Shown: positions 1-7,900 of the stretch, piece by piece
Numbering within the stretch: the stretch's first letter is position 1
Layout: each line of letters starts with the position of its first letter
Assembly: GCA_030620255.1 (NCBI GenBank)
Contig: JAUXFB010000025.1
Span: forward strand, 1 to 9,284
DNA: 9,284 nucleotides
From: Candidatus Aminicenantota bacterium
GTDB taxonomy: Bacteria; Acidobacteriota; Aminicenantia; UBA2199
Direction of reading: 5' to 3'
Program-made: the position numbers and the translations under genes
The notes under the pieces: generated by a model
Told to the model about the DNA's origin: nothing
What the model saw: the letters and a program-made list of their open reading frames with translations, nothing else
The model's database searches: none

Positions 1-455
1 CAAAAAGTTCTTGGTTTTATGTTTGATATTGTTTTAGAAAGTATAACATTTCTCCATAATTGGCTGGATCTAAAGTTTGCTTCAGGAGCCACATACATAA
101 TTAACCATGTTGAAAAGAGCCATGTAATTAAGGAAAATATCATTACAGGCTTAAGAATTCTCAGATTGTTTATACCCATTGTTTTAAAGGCAATGATTTC
201 AGAGTCAGTGCTCATCCTGCTTAAACCAGCAAGAACTCCCATTAATGTGGCCATGGGAATTGTGAATGATAGGAGATCTGGAAGTATGTATAGTAATATC
301 TTTAAAATTGTATATCCACTTGCTCCTCTTGAGATAAATGTATGAGATAATAGTAGTATATTATTTATTAAAAGAGCAAGTGTGTACACAGTAAGTCCCA
401 TTGCAAATGGAGAAGCAATTTCTTTTAATATATATCTGTCAAAGGATTTAAACAT
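1..455 (-). CDS. LptF/LptG-family (YjgP/YjgQ) LPS export permease, N-terminal part
   Basis: Members of this family are inner-membrane permease subunits of the LptB2FG ABC transporter, which extracts lipopolysaccharide from the inner membrane and passes it to the periplasmic Lpt bridge. The visible 151 residues begin MFKSFDRYILKEIASPF, a typical family N-terminus. Predicted membrane segments lie near residues 14-36, 50-78 (with the conserved IPMATLMG stretch at 66-73) and 102-124. Between the second and third is the family signature SDSEIIAFKTMGIN (about 83-96). The periplasmic domain begins near residue 125 and is cut by the left edge; family members are usually about 350-400 residues. The start is fixed because an in-frame TGA lies five codons upstream of the ATG. 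No strong Shine-Dalgarno is visible. The gene is divergent from the hydrolase gene at 650. LptF and LptG cannot be told apart from this fragment. Confidence 0.88.
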   Translation of the reverse strand, partial: MFKSFDRYILKEIASPFAMGLTVYTLALLINNILLLSHTFISRGASGYTILKILLYILPDLLSFTIPMATLMGVLAGLSRMSTDSEIIAFKTMGINNLRILKPVMIFSLITWLFSTWLIMYVAPEANFRSSQLWRNVILSKTISNIKPRTF

Positions 456-586
456 TTTAAAATAATATCATACAACATTTTATATTCCAATAAAAGTGCG
501 AGGGAAAATAGGGAGCATTCTTTTAATAAAAAATTTTACCTTTATATTCAGCCAGGATAAATGATTGACTTTCTTATTTGATCCAA

Positions 587-620
587 TTGTTTTTGTTTAC
601 CTTTGGAAATATAATATAAT
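587..620 (+). promoter_or_regulatory. Probable sigma-70 promoter for the C26 hydrolase gene
   Basis: TTGTTT at 587-592 is 17 bp upstream of TATAAT at 610-615. A second overlapping pair, TTGTTT at 593-598 and TATAAT at 615-620, has 16-bp spacing. Either places transcription start near 622-628, leaving a short leader before the ATG at 650. The -35 boxes are imperfect and the region is very AT-rich, so which pair is used is uncertain. Apart from this promoter, the divergent spacer (456-649) shows only a purine-rich stretch at 500-515 with a repeated AGGGA. I found no clear minus-strand promoter for the permease gene. Confidence 0.5.
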
Positions 621-649
621 ATAAAGTGTTTAAAAATTATGGAGAAGAT

Positions 650-1744
650 ATGAGAAATATAAAATTAATTGTTATTATTTGTTTGATTTTTACTTTTATA
701 AATATCAATAATAATCTATTTAGTGATAATGAAATTGCATTTGCAATTTGTAGACCTTTGGAAACACAAATAAAAAATATTGAACAATTATATGAAAAAG
801 ATATAATTACATTAAGAAGAATTAAATTAATCTGTATTTATCATGAAAAAGAAGTAACAGATTATACTTCTTCGTTTGATTATGTAAAAAAAAACAAATT
901 ACATTGGGTTGAGTTTAAAAAGATAAAAGGTATGGTTGCATTAAGAGATCTTTTTAAAAAGAACAAATGGACAGAACAATTTAAGGAAATATTTGATAGC
1001 ACTAATGGAATAATATTTACAGGGGGTAAAGATTTTCCTCCTGTAATATATAATCAGGAGAATAATCTTTTAACTGTTGCAAGTACTCCGATCAGATCAA
1101 TGTATGAAGCCTCTTTCTTGTTTCATTTGATTGGAGGAAACCAGAATTTGAATTTTATACCTTTTATAGAATCAAGAAAGAATTATACTGTTTTAGGGGT
1201 TTGTCTTGGTGCTCAATCAATGAATGTTGCAGCAGGTGGTACTCTATATCAGGATATTCCGTCAGAAATTTATGGATTAAAAACAATAGAACAGGTATTG
1301 AAATTAGAGGAGAATAGAATTCACAGCTCAATTTATTTAAAAAGATTAAATTTTCTTGAGGAAAATTTAGCTCCAGTATTTCATAGAATAAAGTTGAAAA
1401 TAAATAGTATTTTCATAAGAAAGATGAATATGGATAAAAAAGATCTTCCTTTTGTCTTATCTTCTCACCATCAAGCTGTTAACAGGCTGGGGAAAGATCT
1501 GGTTGTAGCTGCTGTTTCATTGGATGGCAAAGTTATTGAAGCAATTGAACATAAGAAGTATAAGAATGTATTGGGAGTTCAATTTCATCCTGAGGGTTAT
1601 TTTTTGTATAAAAAGGGAGTTTTATTTAAAAGGAAACCAGAACATGATGAAAATTTCAACTTAAGGGATTTTCTTGAAAAAAATTACCCATCAATGAAAT
1701 TTCATATTAATCTTTGGAAATGGTTTTCCGAATCGTTGAAATAA
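650..1744 (+). CDS. Predicted exported class I glutamine amidotransferase-like hydrolase (peptidase C26, gamma-glutamyl hydrolase type)
   Basis: C26 enzymes hydrolyse gamma-glutamyl amide bonds, as in PuuD on gamma-glutamyl-GABA; the substrate here is unknown. The 364-residue protein has the expected fold landmarks in order: a TGGKDFPPVIY oxyanion-side loop (124-134), the nucleophile elbow GVCLGAQ with Cys185, GGTLYQDIP shortly after, the SSHHQAVN motif (271-278), and QFHPE with His313 and Glu315. The triad is therefore intact. The N-terminus MRNIKLIVIICLIFTF looks like a signal peptide or membrane anchor, which is unusual for a family best known from the cytosol. The protein is longer than PuuD-type members (about 250 residues), with extra sequence before the GG loop and about 50 residues after HPE. 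An in-frame GTG at 626 would give 372 residues, but ATG 650 has a GGAG box at 641-644 and GTG 626 lies at the predicted transcription start, so 650 is preferred. It appears monocistronic. Confidence 0.85.
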   Translation: MRNIKLIVIICLIFTFININNNLFSDNEIAFAICRPLETQIKNIEQLYEKDIITLRRIKLICIYHEKEVTDYTSSFDYVKKNKLHWVEFKKIKGMVALRDLFKKNKWTEQFKEIFDSTNGIIFTGGKDFPPVIYNQENNLLTVASTPIRSMYEASFLFHLIGGNQNLNFIPFIESRKNYTVLGVCLGAQSMNVAAGGTLYQDIPSEIYGLKTIEQVLKLEENRIHSSIYLKRLNFLEENLAPVFHRIKLKINSIFIRKMNMDKKDLPFVLSSHHQAVNRLGKDLVVAAVSLDGKVIEAIEHKKYKNVLGVQFHPEGYFLYKKGVLFKRKPEHDENFNLRDFLEKNYPSMKFHINLWKWFSESLK

Positions 1745-1750
1745 AAGGGG

Positions 1751-1793
1751 TGATGCTGATGACCCCATGATGCTGATGACCCCATGATGGGGG
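1751..1793. repeat. Short tandem repeat, two exact 17-bp units plus a partial third
   Basis: The unit TGATGCTGATGACCCCA occurs at 1751-1767 and again, exactly and head to tail, at 1768-1784, followed by TGATGGGGG (1785-1793), which shares the first five bases of the unit. A GGGGT at 1747-1751 abuts the left end. The array begins six bases after the hydrolase stop codon and is distinctly G/C-rich against AT-rich flanks. The C4 blocks can pair with the G runs on either side (GGGGT 1747-1751 with ACCCC 1762-1766; CCCCA 1780-1784 with TGGGG 1788-1792). I saw no other copy in the window. Function is unknown; replication slippage could explain the duplication. Confidence 0.85.
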
Positions 1794-1796
1794 TTT
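1779..1796 (+). terminator. Possible weak terminator hairpin after the hydrolase gene
   Basis: CCCCA (1780-1784), loop TGA, and TGGGG (1788-1792) form a five-base-pair GC-rich stem followed by GTTT. The position, between a stop codon and the next promoter, suits a transcription terminator. The T tract is only three bases long, so it is at best a weak intrinsic terminator and may simply be part of the repeat. Confidence 0.25.
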
Positions 1797-1813
1797 ACCA
1801 AAATTATTAGTTG

Positions 1814-1842
1814 TTGACAATTTTAATTACATGCAATATAAT
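1814..1842 (+). promoter_or_regulatory. Consensus sigma-70 promoter of the efflux operon
   Basis: TTGACA at 1814-1819 and TATAAT at 1837-1842 match the sigma-70 consensus at all twelve positions, with the optimal 17-bp spacer. Transcription would start near 1848-1850, giving a leader of about 28 bases before the TetR-family start codon. A perfect promoter in front of a self-encoded repressor fits an operon that is strongly transcribed only when repression is lifted. Confidence 0.85.
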
Positions 1843-1845
1843 TAA
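1823..1845. promoter_or_regulatory. Candidate TetR-family operator overlapping the -10 box
   Basis: TTAATTA at 1823-1829 and TAATTAA at 1839-1845 form a perfect 7-bp inverted repeat around a 9-bp centre. It covers the -10 element of the operon promoter, where a bound dimer would block RNA polymerase. Size and symmetry fit TetR-family operators and the regulator gene is directly downstream. The arms are pure A/T in an AT-rich region, so a chance match is possible. Confidence 0.4.
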
Positions 1846-1876
1846 CTTTGAGTAAAAATATTTAACCAGAGGTAAA

Positions 1877-2491
1877 ATGAAAGAAGCAATAAGAAATTTT
1901 ATAATTAAAAAAGCAAGAGAAATATTTGAACAAAAGGGATTCGGTAATACAAAAATTGAAGATATTGCAAATGCTGCAGGTATTTCCAAACCAACACTTT
2001 ATAACTACTTTTCAGGAAAGGATAATATTTTTCGAGCAGTTGTTTATAATGCCAATTTTGAATTTGATAAATTAATTAAACCAATTTTGGAAGATTCAGC
2101 ATCATTTCCTGAGAAATTGAGAATACTAATAATTAGATTGTTAAGCCACATTAATGAAAATAGAGGAATTTTGAGAATTGTATTTTATGAATCAAAAATG
2201 TTTGTTGAAGCAATTGATAAAGAAGATTTAGGAGGAATAAAAAAAATTTTGGAGATTAAAGAAAAAAGGATAAAAATATTTGATGATTTTTTTATGCAGG
2301 CTTGCAAAGATGGTTATATTAATAAAGATATTCCTGTGAGGTATATTACTTTATTTTTTATGGGTGTGTTGGGAGAATATAGTGTATGGCATGTTTTTAA
2401 AAAACAAGAATTTGATAATAAAGCTATAAGAGATCTGGCAGATATAATTTTTAATATTCTAAAAAATGGTATGTTTAAAATGAAATTATGA
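1877..2491 (+). CDS. TetR/AcrR-family transcriptional regulator
   Basis: This is a predicted one-component repressor of the efflux operon it leads. The 204-residue length is normal for the family. The N-terminal DNA-binding domain is clear: a first helix (about 5-20, KKAREIFEQKGF), then the helix-turn-helix at about 26-45 with the hallmark sequence DIANAAGISKPTLYNYF, followed by GKDNIF. The remainder (about 55-204) is the variable all-helical ligand-binding and dimerisation domain, which gives no reliable hint of the inducer. The start ATG has an AGAGGT box at 1868-1873, spaced slightly short. The gene lies 28 bases downstream of the predicted transcription start and 37 bp before the TolC-family gene with no terminator between, so it is probably autoregulated together with the pump genes. 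Its position first in the operon, rather than divergent, implies negative feedback; that part is inference. Confidence 0.93.
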   Translation: MKEAIRNFIIKKAREIFEQKGFGNTKIEDIANAAGISKPTLYNYFSGKDNIFRAVVYNANFEFDKLIKPILEDSASFPEKLRILIIRLLSHINENRGILRIVFYESKMFVEAIDKEDLGGIKKILEIKEKRIKIFDDFFMQACKDGYINKDIPVRYITLFFMGVLGEYSVWHVFKKQEFDNKAIRDLADIIFNILKNGMFKMKL

Positions 2492-2528
2492 AAAAAAATC
2501 TTAAGAAATATTATAAATGGAGGTTTTT

Positions 2529-3854
2529 ATGAAAAAGGTGTTTTTTGCTTTTGTTTTTATTTTTATGTCAAGTTTAGTGTTTTCAGAAGAGGTAATAGAG
2601 CTTTCTATAGAAAAAGCTATTAATATTGCTGTTAAAAATAATTACAGTTGTTTGATTAGCAAAGAAGAAGTAAAGCAATATAAACAAAGGCTTAAGCAGA
2701 ACATGGGTTTTTTGCCTAGTGCTTATCTTGAAGGAGCAAAAAATTTATCTGAAAAGCTTATGGAAATAGAGATGCCTCCAATGTTTCCGGGCGATGTGCC
2801 AAAAAAGGTATCTCTTGATTTTACAAAAAATTATGAGTTCACTTTTCAGATTGTACAACCCCTATTTACAGGAGGGAAAATATGGCATTCCTATAAAAAT
2901 TCTAAACTTGATCTGGATATTGCACGAGAAAAAGAGAGAAACACAAAAGATGAGGTCATTTTAAATGTAAAGAAGGTTTTTTTCAATATAATTGTAATGG
3001 AAGAATTACTTAAAGCACAGCAAGAGGCAATGAAGCTTGCAGAGAATAATTATAGTAATGTTAATGAAAAATATAAGCTTGGCATGGTTTCAAAGTATGA
3101 CCTTTTAAGAGCAGAATTAAATATGGCTTCAATAAAGCCAAAAATCTTAAATGTAGAAAAACTTTTAAAGTTACTGACAATAAACCTTAAAATAATGCTT
3201 AGAATTCCTGATAGAACAAGAATTATTATTTCCGGAAAATTGGAACATAATAGTTATGAACTTGAATTGTCTGAACTTATTAAAAAATCATTATTGAATA
3301 GTTCTGAAATTATTCAATTAAATATGCAATTAAAAAAGGCCAGGAATCTTTTAAAGATTGCTTATGGCCAATATTTCCCGGATTTTTCTATTATTGCAAG
3401 GTACAGTTATAGATCAGATGCTTTTAAATTCACGTCTAATAACTGGGATAACTATTATACAATTAATTTAGGAATAAGCTTTCCTATTTTTACTGGGCTT
3501 AAAAGGAGTGCTCAAGTTGGTGAGATGAAGGTTATGAAAAAAATACTTAGTATGAATCTCAAACAGCTTAATGATGGAACAAGAACAAGGGTTAAAGAAT
3601 TATACTTTACAATTAATGAGGAGTATAAAAACATACAAACGGGTTTAAAAAATATAGAAACAGCCAAAGAAGGAGTAAGAATTGCAGATTTAAATTATAA
3701 AGAAGGACTGATTTCAATTTTAGAGTTAAATGCATCTTTCAATCAGTTAACAAATGCAAAAGTTGCCTATTTACAGGCTGCTTATAATTATAAGATTGCT
3801 TTATCAGAGCTTGAAAAAATATCTGGAATAAATATAAATGGAGGAAAAAAATGA
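2529..3854 (+). CDS. TolC-family outer-membrane efflux channel
   Basis: This is the outer-membrane factor of the tripartite pump: a trimeric beta-barrel with a long alpha-helical periplasmic tunnel through which substrates leave the cell. The 441-residue protein starts with a signal peptide (MKKVFFAFVFIFMSSLVFS, cleavage near residue 19-20). It shows the family's internal duplication of two OEP repeats. Each has the barrel-strand phrase ending in F-TG (QPLFTGGK near 115, FPIFTGLK in the second half), then long helices, then a Y-x-x-G turn: YKLGMVSKYDLLRAE at 182-196 and YKEGLISILELNASF at 390-404. An in-frame ATG exists at 2517, but it lies within the Shine-Dalgarno itself; GGAGG at 2519-2523 is five bases before ATG 2529 and the signal peptide begins cleanly there. 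The stop codon overlaps the adaptor start by four bases. Encoding its own channel suggests a dedicated pump rather than one sharing a general TolC. Confidence 0.93.
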   Translation: MKKVFFAFVFIFMSSLVFSEEVIELSIEKAINIAVKNNYSCLISKEEVKQYKQRLKQNMGFLPSAYLEGAKNLSEKLMEIEMPPMFPGDVPKKVSLDFTKNYEFTFQIVQPLFTGGKIWHSYKNSKLDLDIAREKERNTKDEVILNVKKVFFNIIVMEELLKAQQEAMKLAENNYSNVNEKYKLGMVSKYDLLRAELNMASIKPKILNVEKLLKLLTINLKIMLRIPDRTRIIISGKLEHNSYELELSELIKKSLLNSSEIIQLNMQLKKARNLLKIAYGQYFPDFSIIARYSYRSDAFKFTSNNWDNYYTINLGISFPIFTGLKRSAQVGEMKVMKKILSMNLKQLNDGTRTRVKELYFTINEEYKNIQTGLKNIETAKEGVRIADLNYKEGLISILELNASFNQLTNAKVAYLQAAYNYKIALSELEKISGININGGKK

Positions 3855-4942
3855 AAAAAGTTTATTTTATCTTATTTTTAATTATTTTTATATTATCGGG
3901 GTGCAAAAAAGAAGAAAATAAAAAAGGGATTACTATAAAAAAGCCCATCAGTGTTCAAGTTCAAAAAGTTATTAGAGGTGTTTTTTGTGATAGTTTAAGT
4001 TATAAAGGAACTGTTTTACCATGGAAAAAGGCTGCAATAGGGCCAGATGCTTCAGGAAGAATATTTAAGATCTATAAAAAACAGGGTGATATGGTTAAAA
4101 AGGGAGAACTCATTGCAGAACTTGACACAACCACTTTAAAACTTCAATTAAATCAGGCAGAAGCAGGTTTAGCAGTAGCAAATGCTTCATATAAGGATGC
4201 AAAACTTAATTATAAAAGAATGAAAGCTTTGTATGAAAAGGAAGCAATTTCTAAGATGCAGTTTGAAAAAGCAGAGCTTAATCTTGAATCTGCTGATACT
4301 CAAAGAAAGAGTGCTGAAGCTACAAAGAATATGTTAAAACATACTTTGAGTAAATCTTATATGAGAGCACCTTTTAATGGGATAATTACCTCAAAGAATA
4401 TGGAAGAAGAGGATATGATAAACCCAAATATGGGCAGGAGCTCAGGTGTATTAACACTTATGGATTTAAAAAAGGTAAAAATAAGTCTGAATATTGCTTC
4501 AGAAGATATTGAAAAGATCAAGATTGGCCAGCATTGTAAAATCAATGTTAGTTCTTTGCAGGATGAGGTTTTTGAAGGAGAAGTATATTCAAAGAATTTA
4601 GCTGCTGATCCCAGGTCAAAAACTTTTAAGGTTGAAGTAAAGGTAAAAAATCCTGAAATTAAAATAAAAGCTGGAGTCTTTGCTGACGTTCAAATCGAAA
4701 TCTTCAGAAAAGAGAATATACTCCTTGTTCCAGTGTCAGCAATACTCTATGAGAATAATGAAAGTTATGTTGTTTTATTCAATAATGGTAAGGCTAAGAT
4801 GAAAAATGTTAAAACAGGTGTATCTAATGAAAGTATTGTTGAAATTACAGAGGGTCTTTCTGAGGGTCAAGTTGTTGTTTATAATGGAAATTATGATTTA
4901 AAAGAGGGGGCATTAATTAAAATAGAGGGAGAAACTAAATGA
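3851..4942 (+). CDS. RND efflux periplasmic adaptor, HlyD/AcrA-type lipoprotein
   Basis: This is the membrane fusion protein that links the RND transporter to the outer-membrane channel. The N-terminus MKKVYFILFLIIFILSGCKK is a lipoprotein signal with lipobox LSGC, placing the lipidated Cys at residue 18. The +2 residue is Lys. Domains follow the AcrA order: first lipoyl half about 62-92 (GRIFKIYKKQGDMVKKGELIAELD), an alpha-helical hairpin about 93-165 rich in Ala, Lys and Glu, second lipoyl half with RAPFNGIIT (172-180), a beta-barrel domain about 200-285 including ADPRSKTFKVEV and AGVFADV, and a membrane-proximal domain from VPVSAIL (293) to the end. At 363 residues it has the usual length. 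GGAGG at 3840-3844 is six bases before the ATG. Start and stop overlap the neighbours by ATGA on both sides, implying translational coupling and fixed stoichiometry. Confidence 0.94.
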   Translation: MKKVYFILFLIIFILSGCKKEENKKGITIKKPISVQVQKVIRGVFCDSLSYKGTVLPWKKAAIGPDASGRIFKIYKKQGDMVKKGELIAELDTTTLKLQLNQAEAGLAVANASYKDAKLNYKRMKALYEKEAISKMQFEKAELNLESADTQRKSAEATKNMLKHTLSKSYMRAPFNGIITSKNMEEEDMINPNMGRSSGVLTLMDLKKVKISLNIASEDIEKIKIGQHCKINVSSLQDEVFEGEVYSKNLAADPRSKTFKVEVKVKNPEIKIKAGVFADVQIEIFRKENILLVPVSAILYENNESYVVLFNNGKAKMKNVKTGVSNESIVEITEGLSEGQVVVYNGNYDLKEGALIKIEGETK

Positions 4943-7900
4943 AAATTGTTGAATTTTCTTTGAAACGACGTGTAACTATTTTAATGGCATTTGTTGTAAT
5001 TATTATATTAGGTCTTATTTCTTATTCAAAATTAGGTCTGGATATGCTTCCTGATATGGAATTACCTTATATATCTGTTGTTACAACCTATTCAGGGGTT
5101 TCATCTGAGGATATTGAAGAAAATTTAACAAGGCCTCTGGAACAGTGGATATCTACTGTAACTAATGTAAAACTGGTTAAGTCAATTTCACAGGAAGGAA
5201 TATCAATGATAATGGTTGAATTTGAATCAAATACAAATCTTGATTTTGCAGCTCAAGACATCAGAGATAAGATTGCAGCTTTTGCAAATTTTTTACCTGA
5301 AGGAGCCAAAACGCCACTTGTTTTCAAATTCAATTTTGCAGATATGCCAATTATGATGTATGGGATCACAGGTGAAAATAGAGATTTGAAACAATTAAAA
5401 GATTATATTGATAATGAGGTTGCAACTCGTTTGGAAAGGCTTGCGGGGGTTGCTTCTGCAATGGTTTTTTCTCCTGAAGAGACTGAGATTCTTATTAACA
5501 TTGATAAGGGTAAACTCGAATCACGCGGCATATCTATACGCCAGGTTGAAGGAGCAATTCAAGCTTCAAATATTAACCTTCCTTCAGGATATATAGATGA
5601 GAGCCACAAAGAATATTTGATACGTACTATTGGTGAATTTAAAAAGATTAAAGAAATTAAAGAGGTTGTGGTTGGAGTGGGACTTCAGATGCAGCCGATC
5701 TTTTTGAAGGATATTGCAGATGTGAAAGAAACATCAAAAGAGGTACGAAGCATTATTCGAATTAATGGGAAAAAGGGTGTGGCTTTGATAATAACTAAAA
5801 GTTCGGGAGCAAATACTGTTCTGGTGGCTAAAGCTGTAAAAAAGTCTCTGGAAAAGATAAAATCTACCCTTGATCAGGATATAAAATTCTATATAGCTCT
5901 GGATTTTTCAAGAATAATTGAGATTATGTCTTCGAAAAGTGCGAGTAATATTTTGCTTGGCGGTATTTTGGCTATGATACTTATTTTTCTTTTTTTAAGA
6001 AATTTGAGACCAACTATTGCTATTGGAATTGCTATTCCTGTTTCTGTTATCATCACTTTTATTGCTTTTTATCTTGCTGGTTATACATTGAATTTAATTA
6101 CATTAGGTGGTCTGGCACTTGGTGTGGGGATGCTTGTAGATAATTCAGTTGTGGTTATAGAGAATATTTTCAGACATTTAGAAGAAGGAAAATCACCTTT
6201 TGAGGCTGCTAGATCAGGTACTTCTGAGGTTGGTACTGCAATAATTGCATCTACATTAACAACAATAGCTGTTTTTTTCCCAATGATGTTTGCTAAAGGT
6301 GTTGCAGGCACAATGTCTCGTGGGCTTGCAGTTGCAGTCTCCTTTTCACTTCTTGCATCACTTTTTGTTGCATTTACAATTATTCCAATGATGGCTTCCA
6401 AATATTTTAAATTACAAGGCACACATAAAAAAAAGGGTATGGCTCTTGGCAAGGATAAATTCCTTAAATTCAGAAGTATTTATGAAAAATACCTAAGAAT
6501 TGCCCTGAAGAAAAGAAAGATTGTTCTGATTTCAGTAATTGTGATTTTTATTTTTTCTCTTATTTTTGCAACCTTCCTGGGAACAGAATTTATGCCGGAT
6601 ATGGACAGGGCTATGATGTTTTTAAAATTAAAAATGCCTGTGGGTACAAATCTAACTGAAACTAATAGAATTATAAAATATATAGAAGATAGAGCTATAA
6701 AAGATAAAAATTCTTTATCAACAATGGTTACTGTTGGTGTGAGTGAACAGAATGCCCAGGATTCTGCATCAGGTTTTAATCCAGCTGGTTCTTATGAAGC
6801 TACCTTATGGTCATATTTAACAACAAGGAGCAAGAGAGATGTAAATTATAAAGAAATTCTCGAGAACTGGCGTAAATATTTTCCAAAACTTGATAAGGGT
6901 AAATTACAATATATAGATGTAAGTTCAAGTTTTTCAGGTGGGTCCAGTGTAAGTCCTATTGAAGTGGCATTTTTTGGTAAAGATCTGAAAAAATTAGAAC
7001 TCATTGCAGAAAAGGTTAAAGCAGAAATTTCAGATATTAAAGGTATAAGAGATGTTGAAATATCACTTGAAAAGAAAAAACCTGAAATACAATTGATAAT
7101 AAAAAAAGAGGAAGCATCAAAATTAGGATTAACTCCATATGATATTTCTCACCAGGTTAAAACTTTTACAATAGGAACAGTTGTATCAAGAATAATGCTT
7201 GATGGTGAAGAGAGAGACATTCGCGTTCGTTTAAAAGAAAAGGATAGAAATACAATTGAAGAATTGAAAAAACTTCCTATTATAACCCCAATGGGAAAGA
7301 AGATTTACCTGTCTCAAGTGGTTGAATTCAACAAGTCATTTGGTGCTGTTAAAATAGACAGGGAAAATCAGGTAAGAAAGGTAAGTGTTAATGCAAATTA
7401 TATTGACAGAGATCTTGGGAGCATTATTGATGAGATAATGAAAAGATCTAAAGATATTACAGATAATCTACCTGAAGGATATTTTTCAGAAATGGGAGGG
7501 CAGTATAAGGATATGATAGATGCATATAAAACAATGTTTTTTGCTCTTTTGCTTGCATTCGTTCTGGTTTATTCTGTTATGGCATCGCAATTTGAGAGTT
7601 TTAAGTATCCATTTATAATTATGTTCACAATACCTCTTGCATTTATAGGTGTTGTTGTATTCCTGGCATTGAGTGGAAGAAATATCAGTCTTCCTGCAAT
7701 TATGGGTTTTATAATGATGGGAGGAATTGTTGTTAATAATGGAATTGTTATGGTTGATTATATTAACCAGTTAATTGCACAAGGTATGGATAAATTTAGT
7801 GCTGTTGTAAAAGGCGCAACTATAAGATTAAGGCCTGTGCTTATAACTGCACTTTCAACTATTTTTGGGATGCTTCCAATGGCTCTTGCTACTTCTGAAG

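Noticed and set aside
19..345. Plus-strand open frame of 108 codons
   Set aside because: It lies antisense inside the clear LptF/LptG-family gene on the minus strand, has no ribosome binding site and its translation resembles no family.
1751..1784. Resemblance of ATGATG/CTGA in the tandem repeat to box C/D guide RNA motifs
   Set aside because: The neighbouring genes are clearly bacterial, where C/D guide RNAs are not expected, and there is no proper C-D'-C'-D spacing; the short motifs arise from the TGATG repetition.
1751..1793. CRISPR-like or insertion-sequence-end interpretation of the 17-bp repeat
   Set aside because: The copies are directly abutting with no spacers, and no transposase, terminal inverted repeats or target duplication are visible nearby.
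1807..1989. Minus-strand open frame of 60 codons
   Set aside because: It overlaps the consensus promoter and the helix-turn-helix coding part of the TetR gene on the other strand; it is a shadow frame.
4357..5596. Short open frames at 4357-4545 (minus) and 5408-5596 (plus) within the adaptor and pump genes
   Set aside because: Both are out of frame with well-supported coding sequence and have no family resemblance.
6081..6452. Minus-strand open frame of 123 codons within the RND gene
   Set aside because: It is fully antisense to the conserved TM4-TM6 region of the pump, whose composition leaves the opposite frame open by chance.
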